NCBI RefSeq assembly: GCF_039134705.1
Contig: NZ_CP146256.1
Coordinates: 3,286,001 to 3,350,000, forward strand
DNA from: Kineothrix sp. IPX-CK
GTDB taxonomy: Bacteria > Bacillota > Clostridia > Lachnospirales > Lachnospiraceae
Length of the DNA: 64,000 nt
Direction: 5' to 3'
Shown here piece by piece: positions 52,571 to 61,065 of this stretch (its first letter is position 1; every line of letters begins with the position of its first letter). Under the pieces are notes generated by a model that saw only the letters and a list, made by a program, of their open reading frames with translations, was not told the DNA's origin and searched no databases. The translations under genes were made by a program, and so were the position numbers.

Positions 52571-52648
52571 TTATCAATATGATAATTTTAAGATGTTACG
52601 ATTCTCATTTTGATAAAACGTCAAAACAACTCTTATCAAAATGAGAAT
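52571..52648. promoter_or_regulatory. Triple TTATCA motif array upstream of hyuA
   Basis: ATTCTCATTTTGATAA (52601-52616) and TTATCAAAATGAGAAT (52633-52648) are a perfect 16-base inverted pair with a 16-base spacer. A third related dyad TTATCAATATGATAA lies at 52571-52585. Their position, 43-120 bases upstream of the promoter's -35, suits an activator binding array. Confidence 0.55.
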
Positions 52649-52753
52649 TATTTTTGATATGATTTTTTTATTATTTTTATTATTTTTATTATTTTGATTT
52701 TTTATATCTGTACATTCCAAACAGTATCAAATATATTTCAAGGGAGCTTTACA

Positions 52754-52798
52754 ATGATATACACAGGAATTGATACTGCCAAGGATAAGCATGCCTTG
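52754..52798 (+). pseudogene. N-terminal remnant of an IS110-family transposase
   Basis: MIYTGIDTAKDKHAL is the typical opening of IS110-family transposases (MIYVGIDIAKDKH). A GGAGC-type ribosome site lies before the ATG. After about 15 codons the frame leaves the family and runs into direct repeat B, so only the first tip of the element remains. Confidence 0.6.
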
Positions 52799-52820
52799 AA
52801 GTCACCTGGACACTACCGTT

Positions 52821-52879
52821 ATAACATCATATTATTAAGGAGCAAAAGGATAAAAGATATAGAAGAAATGTAAAAATAC
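52821..52879. repeat. Direct repeat B, partner of repeat A
   Basis: The segment shares about three quarters of its bases with 39998-40055, including ATCATATT, GAGCAAAAG and AATGTAAAAATA in the same order and orientation. The promoter -10 of copy A is altered here. It abuts the stop codon of the GGDEF gene. Confidence 0.55.
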
Positions 52880-54373
52880 TTAAGAAATTTCCATTTTCTT
52901 GAACCATTGTTTTTCTTCATACATTTGTTTATCTGCTTTTTCAATCATCTGATCCAAATCTATATCCATACCGGTGCAGAAATAATAAAATCCATGGCTT
53001 GCCGTAATATTATAAGGGAACTCTTCTTGAAGATTTCTTTCGTTAAACTGTTTTATGATCTCTTCCCAGATATTTTCTGCCTGCTTTTTATTTTTCTTCT
53101 TAAATACTATTATAAACTCATCACCGCCTATGCGGAAAAAGATATCTTCTTCCTCCAGTCTGCTTTTAATCATACCGCATAAAGCTTGAATATAGCGGTC
53201 GCCTTCGCTGTGACCATAGGTATCATTTACGAGCTTTAAATTATTGATATCCAGAAAGCAAATCACAAATTCCAGAAATTCTTTTTTGGACTCCTCCAAC
53301 AGCTCTTCCAGTTTTTTAAAGCCCATTCTTCTGTTCATAATTCCGGTCAGGGAGTCGATAGAAGCATAATGGGACAGTTCTTCCTCCGCTTTTCTGATTT
53401 CCGTTATATCCATGATACCTGTCAGAATGCACTTTTCACCGTGATAATCAATTATTTCGTAATTCGCGGTAACCCACTTGCGCCTGCCATTAAAATTATA
53501 CTCTACAATCTGGTTAAAAATACTGTTCTTTTCTTTCAATCTTTCCTGAAGAGTCCATCTGCTGTCACCCATAATATAACAGTCGATACCGTTAAAACTA
53601 TCCTGGCTCTCTGCTTTGATCCCCATCAGGCTGCATGCCCTTTTATTTGCTTCTATAATCGTTCCGTCTTCCCGCCTTGTAATAAATACCGGATAAGGAT
53701 TTACATAAAAAAGCTTTTTAAAATTCTCTTCGTTTTCCATTAATTTATTTTTATAAAAAAATTCCGTCATCCTGTGACGGTAAAAGATAAATCCAAGCAG
53801 AAATGCAGCGCCTGCCAGAACTGTAGAATTAACCACCTTTGATAGCAGCAGACTCGTGTCATTGCAGAGGATCCCGATGCCTGCAAGGAAAATAATATGA
53901 TTCGCACCAAATGCAAAAAGCATAAAAGACGGTTTCAGGGTAAAGGCAATCGCTGCAATTAATGCCAGAATAAGATAGGAATAAATATTACCGGTATATC
54001 TTTGACTATTGATAGAAGAAGCAGCACCAAAAAGAATATACAAAAATACATATATCTTTGAAGAAATATATATGATTCGATAATTCGTGTTCTTTCTCTT
54101 ACCAAGCACCCGCTTGTAGAAAATCAAGAACACAACCGAGGCGACTTCACTAAACGCGTGCATCGTAATAAGGGTTATACCATATATCCTATCGGCACCA
54201 TTATTTATAATTGTCCAATCCATATATACCCAAAAGATTGACAGGAAAATATTAGCCAAAGAGATCAGCCGGATTCTGTTTAGAACAAGCATGCTGTTGT
54301 ATTTCTCGAACTCCTTTTGTTTTTTGCCGGAGCGACTTACTAAGAGCCTTAATCCTTCCTTTATCCATTCCAT
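52880..54373 (-). CDS. Membrane diguanylate cyclase with PAS domain
   Basis: This 497-residue protein has about six N-terminal membrane helices (residues ~30-200), a PAS domain (LFYVNPYPVFITRREDGTIIEANKRACSLMGI) and a C-terminal GGDEF domain (residues ~330-490). The GGDEF active site is intact in RIGGDEFIIVF, so it should make cyclic di-GMP. The inhibitory RxxD site is absent (the position reads EEED), so product feedback is not expected. The ATG at 54373 follows AAAGGA; earlier in-frame starts are not used. No EAL domain is nearby. Confidence 0.9.
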   Translation of the reverse strand: MEWIKEGLRLLVSRSGKKQKEFEKYNSMLVLNRIRLISLANIFLSIFWVYMDWTIINNGADRIYGITLITMHAFSEVASVVFLIFYKRVLGKRKNTNYRIIYISSKIYVFLYILFGAASSINSQRYTGNIYSYLILALIAAIAFTLKPSFMLFAFGANHIIFLAGIGILCNDTSLLLSKVVNSTVLAGAAFLLGFIFYRHRMTEFFYKNKLMENEENFKKLFYVNPYPVFITRREDGTIIEANKRACSLMGIKAESQDSFNGIDCYIMGDSRWTLQERLKEKNSIFNQIVEYNFNGRRKWVTANYEIIDYHGEKCILTGIMDITEIRKAEEELSHYASIDSLTGIMNRRMGFKKLEELLEESKKEFLEFVICFLDINNLKLVNDTYGHSEGDRYIQALCGMIKSRLEEEDIFFRIGGDEFIIVFKKKNKKQAENIWEEIIKQFNERNLQEEFPYNITASHGFYYFCTGMDIDLDQMIEKADKQMYEEKQWFKKMEIS

Positions 54374-54422
54374 AGGTTTATTCCTTTTATTGTTAACATA
54401 ACTTCCTGTCCAAGATATAATA

Positions 54423-54453
54423 AAAAGCATTCCTAAGCTACAAGAATGCTTTT
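54423..54453. terminator. Stem-loop upstream of the GGDEF gene
   Basis: AAAAGCATTC and GAATGCTTTT form a perfect 10-bp stem with an 11-base loop and A/T runs on both sides. It lies at the left edge of the divergent intergenic region, whose remainder (54454-54638) shows no further clear element. Confidence 0.5.
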
Positions 54454-54638
54454 AAAACAATGTATATTATAGCAAACAATACGTTGGGAAGCAAGATATT
54501 TTGCATGTTCCAAAGCTCTAATGCCAATTGCTGATTTATCTTCTTCATTTATAGGTATATTATAACAGGATCTGGTACTAATCAAATAATAATAATCATA
54601 TTTTTAAAAGAGGCATTAGTAAATATGAGGTAACGACA

Positions 54639-56054
54639 TTGGTACAAGTAAAAGTTGGACTACAGCCCTTAGTCGGTAATATAAATTTACCCACAGTTTT
54701 GAAAACTGCTATACTTCCGGGCGACTCAATAGAAAGATTATTTATAGCTACACAGATAGGAGAGATTTTTTGCATGGGAAACGGCGTTATCGAGACCTTC
54801 TTAGATATTCGCCCGCAGATCCTGGAGTTAGGCACTACTTCCGGCGGATACGACGAGCGCGGATTGCTGGGGCTGGCTTTTCATCCCGCATTTAATAATA
54901 ACGGGCTGTTTTATATTCATTATTCAGTAGCCGGATCACAAGGCCCGGGAGCCCTTTCCCGACCCGTTACACCTGATCCGTGCGACCCTTCAACACTTAA
55001 TCTTAGGTGGCTAAACAGAGAAACCCGATATGATCATATCGATACCATCGAAGAATGGATTTTTGATCCGGCCAGCCAACCGCAAAGACAGCGGACACTG
55101 CTTAATATAAGAAGGCCATTTTTGAATCATAATGGTGTCAATAGCCTGAACTTTTCACCTGAAACCGGCAAACTCGTTCTGACAACCGGAGACGGCGGAT
55201 CGGGCTACGATCCATTTAATTTAAGTCAGGATGATATGGAAATCGCCGGGAAAATAATTGAAATTGATGTAGACATAGATTCCTTCAGCGATGATCCTCC
55301 CGTAGTCACACGATTTAGCGAACTTCCCTCATCTATTCAGGATACACTTACGGTCATTGCCAAAGGAGTCCGCAATATACCGGGCATTTCTTTTCAAAGG
55401 GTAAATAATCAGTATATCAAATACGTAGGAGATGTTGGGCAGGATTTAGTAGAGTCTATTTTTTCGTTTGTAGACTATAAACCGATGCCCGTTACTGATC
55501 TTATTGACTCTTCATTAACGGAAACCGAGCCGGATCAGAAAGGATTTGTCAACTTCGGCTGGAGGGGGTGGGAAGGTATATTTCCTACTGCGCTCTTAAG
55601 AAGCTGCTCTGCAAACCCGAATTTAAACGAAAAAATATTTGCTTATTATGATGAAGCAGTAGAAACTTCAGTGCAGCGCCTTCCGCCTTTAATCAGCTAT
55701 TTTCATGAAGATTCCCGTCCGGACAAATTTGAAGCTTCTGCTCTCACAGGCATCCATCCCTATATGGGAAATGATATTCCTGATTTAATGGGATGTATTG
55801 TATTTACGGAGCTGGCCCGCCGTCAGGAATCTCCGCAGCCTACCAGAGGTGTCCTGGCTTATACCAGGCCAAGAACGGATTGTAAGCTTAACGATTTTAG
55901 TATTATTGAAACTGATTATGATTTCGGAGATAGATCCTCTTATTATGTTGGTTTGGGAACGGATATGAATCAGACCAGACTATTTTTGGGAGTTTACAGC
56001 TCCACGAGAGTGACCGATTATAATCAAGGTACTATTTTTGAAATTGTTCCCTGA
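54639..56054 (+). CDS. Glucose/sorbosone dehydrogenase-type (GSDH) beta-propeller protein, TTG start
   Basis: This 471-residue protein has the six-blade pattern of PQQ-dependent sugar dehydrogenase-like proteins: GLLGLAFHPAFNNNGLFYIHYS, FLNHNGVNSLNFSPETGKLVLTTGDGG and FVNFGWRGWEGIFPT are the clearest stretches. No signal peptide is present. The start is TTG at 54639, eight bases after GAGG; the nearby ATG leads to an immediate stop. No PQQ genes are nearby and Clostridia rarely make PQQ, so the protein may use another cofactor or only bind a ligand. It stands alone between two stem-loops. Confidence 0.75.
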   Translation: MVQVKVGLQPLVGNINLPTVLKTAILPGDSIERLFIATQIGEIFCMGNGVIETFLDIRPQILELGTTSGGYDERGLLGLAFHPAFNNNGLFYIHYSVAGSQGPGALSRPVTPDPCDPSTLNLRWLNRETRYDHIDTIEEWIFDPASQPQRQRTLLNIRRPFLNHNGVNSLNFSPETGKLVLTTGDGGSGYDPFNLSQDDMEIAGKIIEIDVDIDSFSDDPPVVTRFSELPSSIQDTLTVIAKGVRNIPGISFQRVNNQYIKYVGDVGQDLVESIFSFVDYKPMPVTDLIDSSLTETEPDQKGFVNFGWRGWEGIFPTALLRSCSANPNLNEKIFAYYDEAVETSVQRLPPLISYFHEDSRPDKFEASALTGIHPYMGNDIPDLMGCIVFTELARRQESPQPTRGVLAYTRPRTDCKLNDFSIIETDYDFGDRSSYYVGLGTDMNQTRLFLGVYSSTRVTDYNQGTIFEIVP

Positions 56055-56087
56055 ATTTATAGCTGTAACTCAAATATCTGATAACTT

Positions 56088-56123
56088 AAAACAGACTGAA
56101 AAGAATGCTTTTCAGTCTGTTTT
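56088..56123. terminator. Bidirectional terminator
   Basis: AAAACAGACTGAAAAG and CTTTTCAGTCTGTTTT form a perfect 16-bp stem with a 4-base loop between convergent genes. Confidence 0.9.
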
Positions 56124-56141
56124 AAATGTAAAACTTCTATT

Positions 56142-56858
56142 TCATTCATTCCACTTCTGGCAAAGAATCCGCATTCTATAGCAATTCATGACATTCTCTT
56201 TCAGTCGGTTCATCAGCTTGTAGTTGGCGGTTCCACCCGCAACACTTCCTACGACCGGCATAAGCTGTAACAGCTTGGCGATATCCAGATAATCCCTATA
56301 CTCCATCTGAAATTTTTCCCAATCCACCGGCGGATGGTCGCGCTCATCCCAGTCCTGCAATATCCGGAACACATCCAGACGATGCTCTCTGCTGGAAAAG
56401 GCAAGCTGGAAAACATACAGCAGAAACAGCCTTTCGCTTTGCTGGTCTGTATCATAGCCATATAACTTCGCGCCGTCAAACATAAATTTTATTTTTATCC
56501 CCATCAGCACCGGCAGATCGGCTAATCCCAATAAAATACCGCCTGCTCCAAACCCAATGCCCTGTGTGACAGCTGTCTTCATGTAAATCTGAAATTGCTC
56601 CTGTACCAGAAAATCCTGCTCAGCCAGTGACAGGCCGGAAGCATCTTCCTTTATTGTCAATAAATCTGATCCAAACAAAATTGTTTGTACCATTTTTTCA
56701 ACCGTCGCAGTAATTGTATTCTGCATTTTTTTCGGCACCAGCTTTTGCGTTTGCTTTTGAATTCCCTTGGAGGTACGTTCAAATAATCCGGCGCTTTTAA
56801 TAATGTCATCATGCCAGCGGTTCAGTTCCTTCTCAACATGCTTTTCATATAGATTCAT
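56142..56858 (-). CDS. EcsC-family protein
   Basis: This 238-residue protein carries the EcsC domain, with GFGAGGILLGLADLPVLMGIKIKFMFDGAKLYGYD in the middle and LLQLMPVVGSVAGGTANYKLMNRL near the end. The hydrophobic glycine-rich stretch suggests membrane association. The role of the family is unclear, although it is named after a component near the EcsAB transporter. The ATG at 56858 follows GGAGG by seven bases. Confidence 0.85.
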   Translation of the reverse strand: MNLYEKHVEKELNRWHDDIIKSAGLFERTSKGIQKQTQKLVPKKMQNTITATVEKMVQTILFGSDLLTIKEDASGLSLAEQDFLVQEQFQIYMKTAVTQGIGFGAGGILLGLADLPVLMGIKIKFMFDGAKLYGYDTDQQSERLFLLYVFQLAFSSREHRLDVFRILQDWDERDHPPVDWEKFQMEYRDYLDIAKLLQLMPVVGSVAGGTANYKLMNRLKENVMNCYRMRILCQKWNE

Positions 56859-56878
56859 TGGAACACCTCCTAACTTTT

Positions 56879-57590
56879 TCAATTAACATCCATCCTGCCG
56901 AAATTCTTAAAAAGCCCGATATATTTAATCATATCAATAACCTCCCACCAATTTGCACTTACAAAACTCTCCATCGGATATTCGCCTCCCTGATTATCGT
57001 CAAACCAATACCAACCGTTTGCATTTACATTCCATACATTATACTCTGAAAGTCTTCCGATTATTTTTTCAAGCTGCCAGTCAAGCTCTTTTGACATTAT
57101 GTCCTCGTTACCCTTATAATATTTACTGTCGGGTGATTGGATAAAAGAAGAAGGTCTTCCACACCATCCGGACCATTTCGCCGGGTCTCTCTCCATACAT
57201 TAGTGGATTTTAGGATACTGCAATCCTGTAACATTGCCGCCTTTTTATATATTTCAGACTTTTCATCGGCATGCCGTACGGCGAAAAATGCAAGTTCTAT
57301 AGAAGTAAGCTCCAAATATGCATCCTTATTGCCGGCATCATATGTGTACCATGACGCATGAGCGTAATCGTTATTCGATGGAACGCTCCAGGGCCAGCCC
57401 TTTTCATTTAAACTTGCTGTGCTTGTGATATACTTTAAAATCCCCTGCAAAATCGGATGCTGTTTATCGTCAAAGTTAATTTCTTCTAAAATACCTATTG
57501 CAAAACCAGTAGTACCGGTGATGAATTCGGATTCCAATTGTCTGCCTCAAGCGCATGTCCAAAGCCCTCGTCTGCATTCTAATATCGGGC
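56879..57590 (-). pseudogene. Frameshifted gene for a prenyltransferase/terpenoid-toroid-like protein
   Basis: Protein-like sequence runs across three frames on the minus strand. The text near 57575-57535 reads ADEGFGHALEADNWNP. From 57537 it continues in another frame (FITGTTGFAIGILEEINF to RETRRNGPDG). Near 57110-57130 it shifts again to the tail IMSKELDWQLEKIIGRL to EVIDMIKYIGLF. Joined, these resemble an alpha/alpha-toroid hypothetical protein seen in Clostridia. An in-frame stop lies before the first piece, so the N-terminus is lost and the gene is decayed. Confidence 0.7.
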
Positions 57591-57675
57591 TCTGATAGTT
57601 ACTGCTGATTATAGCATGGATTCTATATAAATATTGCAAAAAAAACGACATTTAATAATTTTTTCAGCAATACTT

Positions 57676-60219
57676 TCAAGTCATATCATCCCGAAGCGCA
57701 TCAATGATATTTTCTTTTTTTATCTTGCTGATGGCATACAGCATTGTAATGAACACGATAAAGAGCACGCTGAACACGCTGACTGCCATACTGCCCCACG
57801 GAAAAACGAAATCGATATTGTCCGCCCCACCGACAACCATCCCCTTATAAATCAGACCCGAAAGGATTCCTGAGAGGGGCAGCCCCCAAAGCATCGTCCG
57901 CGCTCCATAAAGAGTGCATTCAAAGCGCATCATCTTATTGAAATCCCGATCGGACATTCCCACAGAACGGAGCATGGCAAATTCCCGTCTGCGCAGCTTG
58001 ATATTGGTGGAAATCGTGTTGAAGACGTTGGCAACCGCAATCAGCGAAATCATCGCGATAAAAACAACCGAGAACAGATTAACAATGAATGTGATATTAC
58101 GGTTTTGCTCCAGTATCTCATAGACATTGTACAGATTATAGTCGGCGGTAATGCCGGCTCCATCAATCATCCTCTGCATCTCAGTCGTAGACTGACCGGG
58201 ATTTTCCGACTTGAAGGTCATGCCCAGTTTTGTAGGCTTTACAGTCGCACCTAGCGCGTCAAACTGCGGCTTTACCTCGTAGGGGGCCATCACCATAAGA
58301 GAGTATCCGGGCCACTCACCCGGCTCTGTGGGCAGCAGATCGGGGTAGTCTTTTACAAAGGTTGCACGGATCGTTTTCGTCTGGTCCCCGGTCTTGGAGC
58401 GGAGCGTAAATTCCATAGGCTGTTCCTGCGTATACCAACTCCCAGGCAGTATTCCTGCCATGATCATTTTTTTGTCCTGCCCGGTGTATTCCTCTTCGGA
58501 CAGGCCGAGGCCTTCGAGCAGGTTCTGATAGACGCTGTCCTCAACAAACTGAATATCCAACTGCACTTCCACCGTTTCACTCGCCCCATCATAACCGATG
58601 GACTCGCCATACTCGTCAAAAAAATGGCTTGACAGATCACTTGTACCTAGCACGCAGGAATAGGTCGAAAGTGCCTGATAAGAGCTTTCGGTAACGCTAT
58701 CGGCGGTTTTCAACTCATCATAAAGCTGTAACAGCTCACTTTCCTCCATGTCTCGCGTATAGAAACAGATGTCATATTCTTCAACTACCACAGAGGAATT
58801 CTCAGCGATCTTATACAAATAGGCTCCGAAAGAGCTTGCCGACACAAACAACACAACACTTAACGTAAGCGACAGGATAATGCTGCGGTAACGCCGCCTG
58901 TTTCTCTTAAAGTTTTTTAACGCAAGTGTCTCCTCTAAACCGTAAAGGCGTTCCGCGAGCTTTGAAGTTCTTATCGCTTTGGCTTCCACCTTGACCTCGT
59001 TTGTCTGGCGGATACACTCCATCACGGGCGCACTGGCGGCCTTCTTTGCCGGAATATAGGCCGAAATCAGAATGGTAATCATACTGATAACCGCCGCCGC
59101 AACAAGAGCAGGAACAGACACCACCAAAATCAACGGTACATTGTCATACATAACATTTGCGAAATTCTTTGCCACAAGAGAAAGCACAAGCTTGATGCTT
59201 GGTATCCCGACCAAAATACCGATCGGAATGCCGATCATACCGATACAAATCCCCTCAAACAGCACAGAATTGCGCAGCTGTTTTTCCGTGGCACCTATCG
59301 ACATGAGAATTCCAAACTGGTGCGTGCGTTCATTCAATGAGATGTTGAATGAATTATAAATCAGGAACACCGAGCCGAGCATAACCAGGGCAATCAAAAT
59401 GCTGCCAATCGAGTACAGAAGAACTGTAAGCATCTTTTCACCTGAAAGTCCCATAAAACGCAGTACATCATCGTTCAAAACGTAACGGTTATTGTCTGAT
59501 ATGCTATCTGCATAAGAATGAATCTGATATGGGTCCTTCAGCGTGATAAATACGGTAAGACTGTTCGCTGAGGCGGTATCCTCTGTTGTAATCAAAGTGT
59601 ATCCGGGTGCAGCATACTCCTCGATTCCCGGCCGCCCGCAGATGCCGACGACCGTATATGTTTTCTCTGTCACGGGCACAAGCGTTTCTTCCCCGGCACA
59701 ATACGAATCGTGCTGGCTGAGCTTCCGGTCGCCGCTCATGCGGTTGCCGACCGAGAGGGTGAGTGTGTCGCCCACCGAAATTTTCACGCCGCCGTTTGCC
59801 GCAATATGAGCCGGTATCACGACCTCGCTGCTGTTCTCCGGCAGTCTGCCGGAAAGCAGCTTGATGGGCAGAGCATCCAAGGCTTCCTCGTTCCATCCGG
59901 TAATAAAGAGATATGGCTTGTCGGGATTTTGTCCGCCTTCCAGTGTGGCATAGCCGATGTTCTGCAGCGCTACAGCATTTGCCACTCGGCTGTCCTCTGT
60001 CTGTTCCTGCACAAAGGAGGAATCTGCGTCCGGGATTTCAATATGCCAATCACCATATTTGGCAACGGCACCACTTATCATATAGCTTTGCAGGGACACG
60101 GCAAAGGCAGCGACTGCTGTAATCATGGCAGCGGACAGAATAACTCCGATAATCGTGACAATCGTTCGGGTCCGGCTTCTTTTCATGCTCTGCAGGGTAA
60201 CTTTGTTAAAAATATTCAT
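57676..60219 (-). CDS. FtsX-type ABC transporter permease
   Basis: This 847-residue membrane protein has one N-terminal helix (VTIIGVILSAAMITAVAAFAVS), a large outside domain (about residues 40-250), and three helices around 260-385. A second outside domain (about 470-700) and three C-terminal helices follow. The two FtsX repeats are the MacB/BceB-class pattern. Its start overlaps the ATPase gene by four bases. Such systems usually remove or sense antimicrobial peptides or export lipoprotein-like cargo. It lies downstream of its own two-component genes. Confidence 0.92.
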   Translation of the reverse strand: MNIFNKVTLQSMKRSRTRTIVTIIGVILSAAMITAVAAFAVSLQSYMISGAVAKYGDWHIEIPDADSSFVQEQTEDSRVANAVALQNIGYATLEGGQNPDKPYLFITGWNEEALDALPIKLLSGRLPENSSEVVIPAHIAANGGVKISVGDTLTLSVGNRMSGDRKLSQHDSYCAGEETLVPVTEKTYTVVGICGRPGIEEYAAPGYTLITTEDTASANSLTVFITLKDPYQIHSYADSISDNNRYVLNDDVLRFMGLSGEKMLTVLLYSIGSILIALVMLGSVFLIYNSFNISLNERTHQFGILMSIGATEKQLRNSVLFEGICIGMIGIPIGILVGIPSIKLVLSLVAKNFANVMYDNVPLILVVSVPALVAAAVISMITILISAYIPAKKAASAPVMECIRQTNEVKVEAKAIRTSKLAERLYGLEETLALKNFKRNRRRYRSIILSLTLSVVLFVSASSFGAYLYKIAENSSVVVEEYDICFYTRDMEESELLQLYDELKTADSVTESSYQALSTYSCVLGTSDLSSHFFDEYGESIGYDGASETVEVQLDIQFVEDSVYQNLLEGLGLSEEEYTGQDKKMIMAGILPGSWYTQEQPMEFTLRSKTGDQTKTIRATFVKDYPDLLPTEPGEWPGYSLMVMAPYEVKPQFDALGATVKPTKLGMTFKSENPGQSTTEMQRMIDGAGITADYNLYNVYEILEQNRNITFIVNLFSVVFIAMISLIAVANVFNTISTNIKLRRREFAMLRSVGMSDRDFNKMMRFECTLYGARTMLWGLPLSGILSGLIYKGMVVGGADNIDFVFPWGSMAVSVFSVLFIVFITMLYAISKIKKENIIDALRDDMT

Positions 60220-60902
60220 GGCTGCACCATCCTCTCATCCCGCGTTACTTTGCCGTCCGATATACCGATGATGCGGTCTGCCTGCAGGGCGATATTTTCG
60301 TCATGGGTGACGAGGAGAAGGGTCTGCCCATATTTCTTATTGCTTTCTTTCAGCAGCTTGATGATTTCATGTCCATTCCGGCTGTCCAAACTGCCCGTGG
60401 GTTCGTCGGCAAGCATGACCGCCGGAGCGTTCATCAAAGCGCGCCCTATGGAAACGCGCTGTTGCTGACCGCCCGAAAGCTGATTGGGTAAATGCATTTT
60501 ACGGTCTTGCAGACCAAGCATTTCGAGCAGATCATTCAGCCGTTCCTCATTGACCTTCCGCTTGTCCATCAGGATAGGAAGGGTGATATTTTCCACCACA
60601 TTCAGAGTGGGAATGAGGTTGTGAAACTGGTAAATCAATCCAACCTGCCGCCTGCGGAAGATGGCGAGTTTCTCATTGCTCCCCGCATATACATCCTGCC
60701 CCTCCAAATACACCTTACCGCTCGTCGGTACGTCCACACCGCCGATGATGTGAAGCAATGTAGATTTGCCCGAACCGGAGGAACCGATGATTGCAGTAAA
60801 TCCTCCCTTATCGATGGTAAGCGAAACATCGTCAAGGGCGGTGACTCGATTTTCTCCCTTGCCGTAGACCTTGCATAAATTCTCGATTTTTAAAAACTCC
60901 AT
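60216..60902 (-). CDS. ABC transporter ATPase (LolD/MacB/BceA-type)
   Basis: This 228-residue ATPase has Walker A GSSGSGKST, signature QLSGGQQQRVSIGRAL, Walker B VMLADEPTGSLD and the switch His in LVTHDE. The ATG at 60902 follows AAAGGAG by nine bases; the frame upstream of it is open but unlikely. It drives the FtsX-type permease encoded right after it, with a four-base overlap. Confidence 0.93.
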   Translation of the reverse strand: MEFLKIENLCKVYGKGENRVTALDDVSLTIDKGGFTAIIGSSGSGKSTLLHIIGGVDVPTSGKVYLEGQDVYAGSNEKLAIFRRRQVGLIYQFHNLIPTLNVVENITLPILMDKRKVNEERLNDLLEMLGLQDRKMHLPNQLSGGQQQRVSIGRALMNAPAVMLADEPTGSLDSRNGHEIIKLLKESNKKYGQTLLLVTHDENIALQADRIIGISDGKVTRDERMVQP

Positions 60903-60980
60903 TATGTGAGTCTCCTTTCCTGCGCATGGTTCTGCACATCCAAGTTTTGCGCCGAGGATTACGCAGGCACAAAGCTTTTG

Positions 60981-61007
60981 AGGTTGAAAGTGTATTTCTT
61001 TCAACCT
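60981..61007 (-). promoter_or_regulatory. Inverted repeat between kinase and ATPase genes
   Basis: AGGTTGAAAG and CTTTCAACCT are a perfect 10-bp inverted pair with a 7-base spacer, 79 bases before the ATPase ATG. It may be a response-regulator site or a weak terminator after the kinase gene; a clear T-tract is missing. Confidence 0.45.
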
Positions 61008-61065
61008 TTACCCATATAATAGAGCCTTCGGCTTACATCTTGGTGACTTTCCGGTGAGAGATTCG

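Noticed and set aside
52342..52680. Sigma-54 promoter expected for the island because of the regulator at 41305-43101
   Set aside because: No GG-N10-GC element with a fair match was found on the minus strand; the -35/-10 pair at 52500-52528 fits much better.
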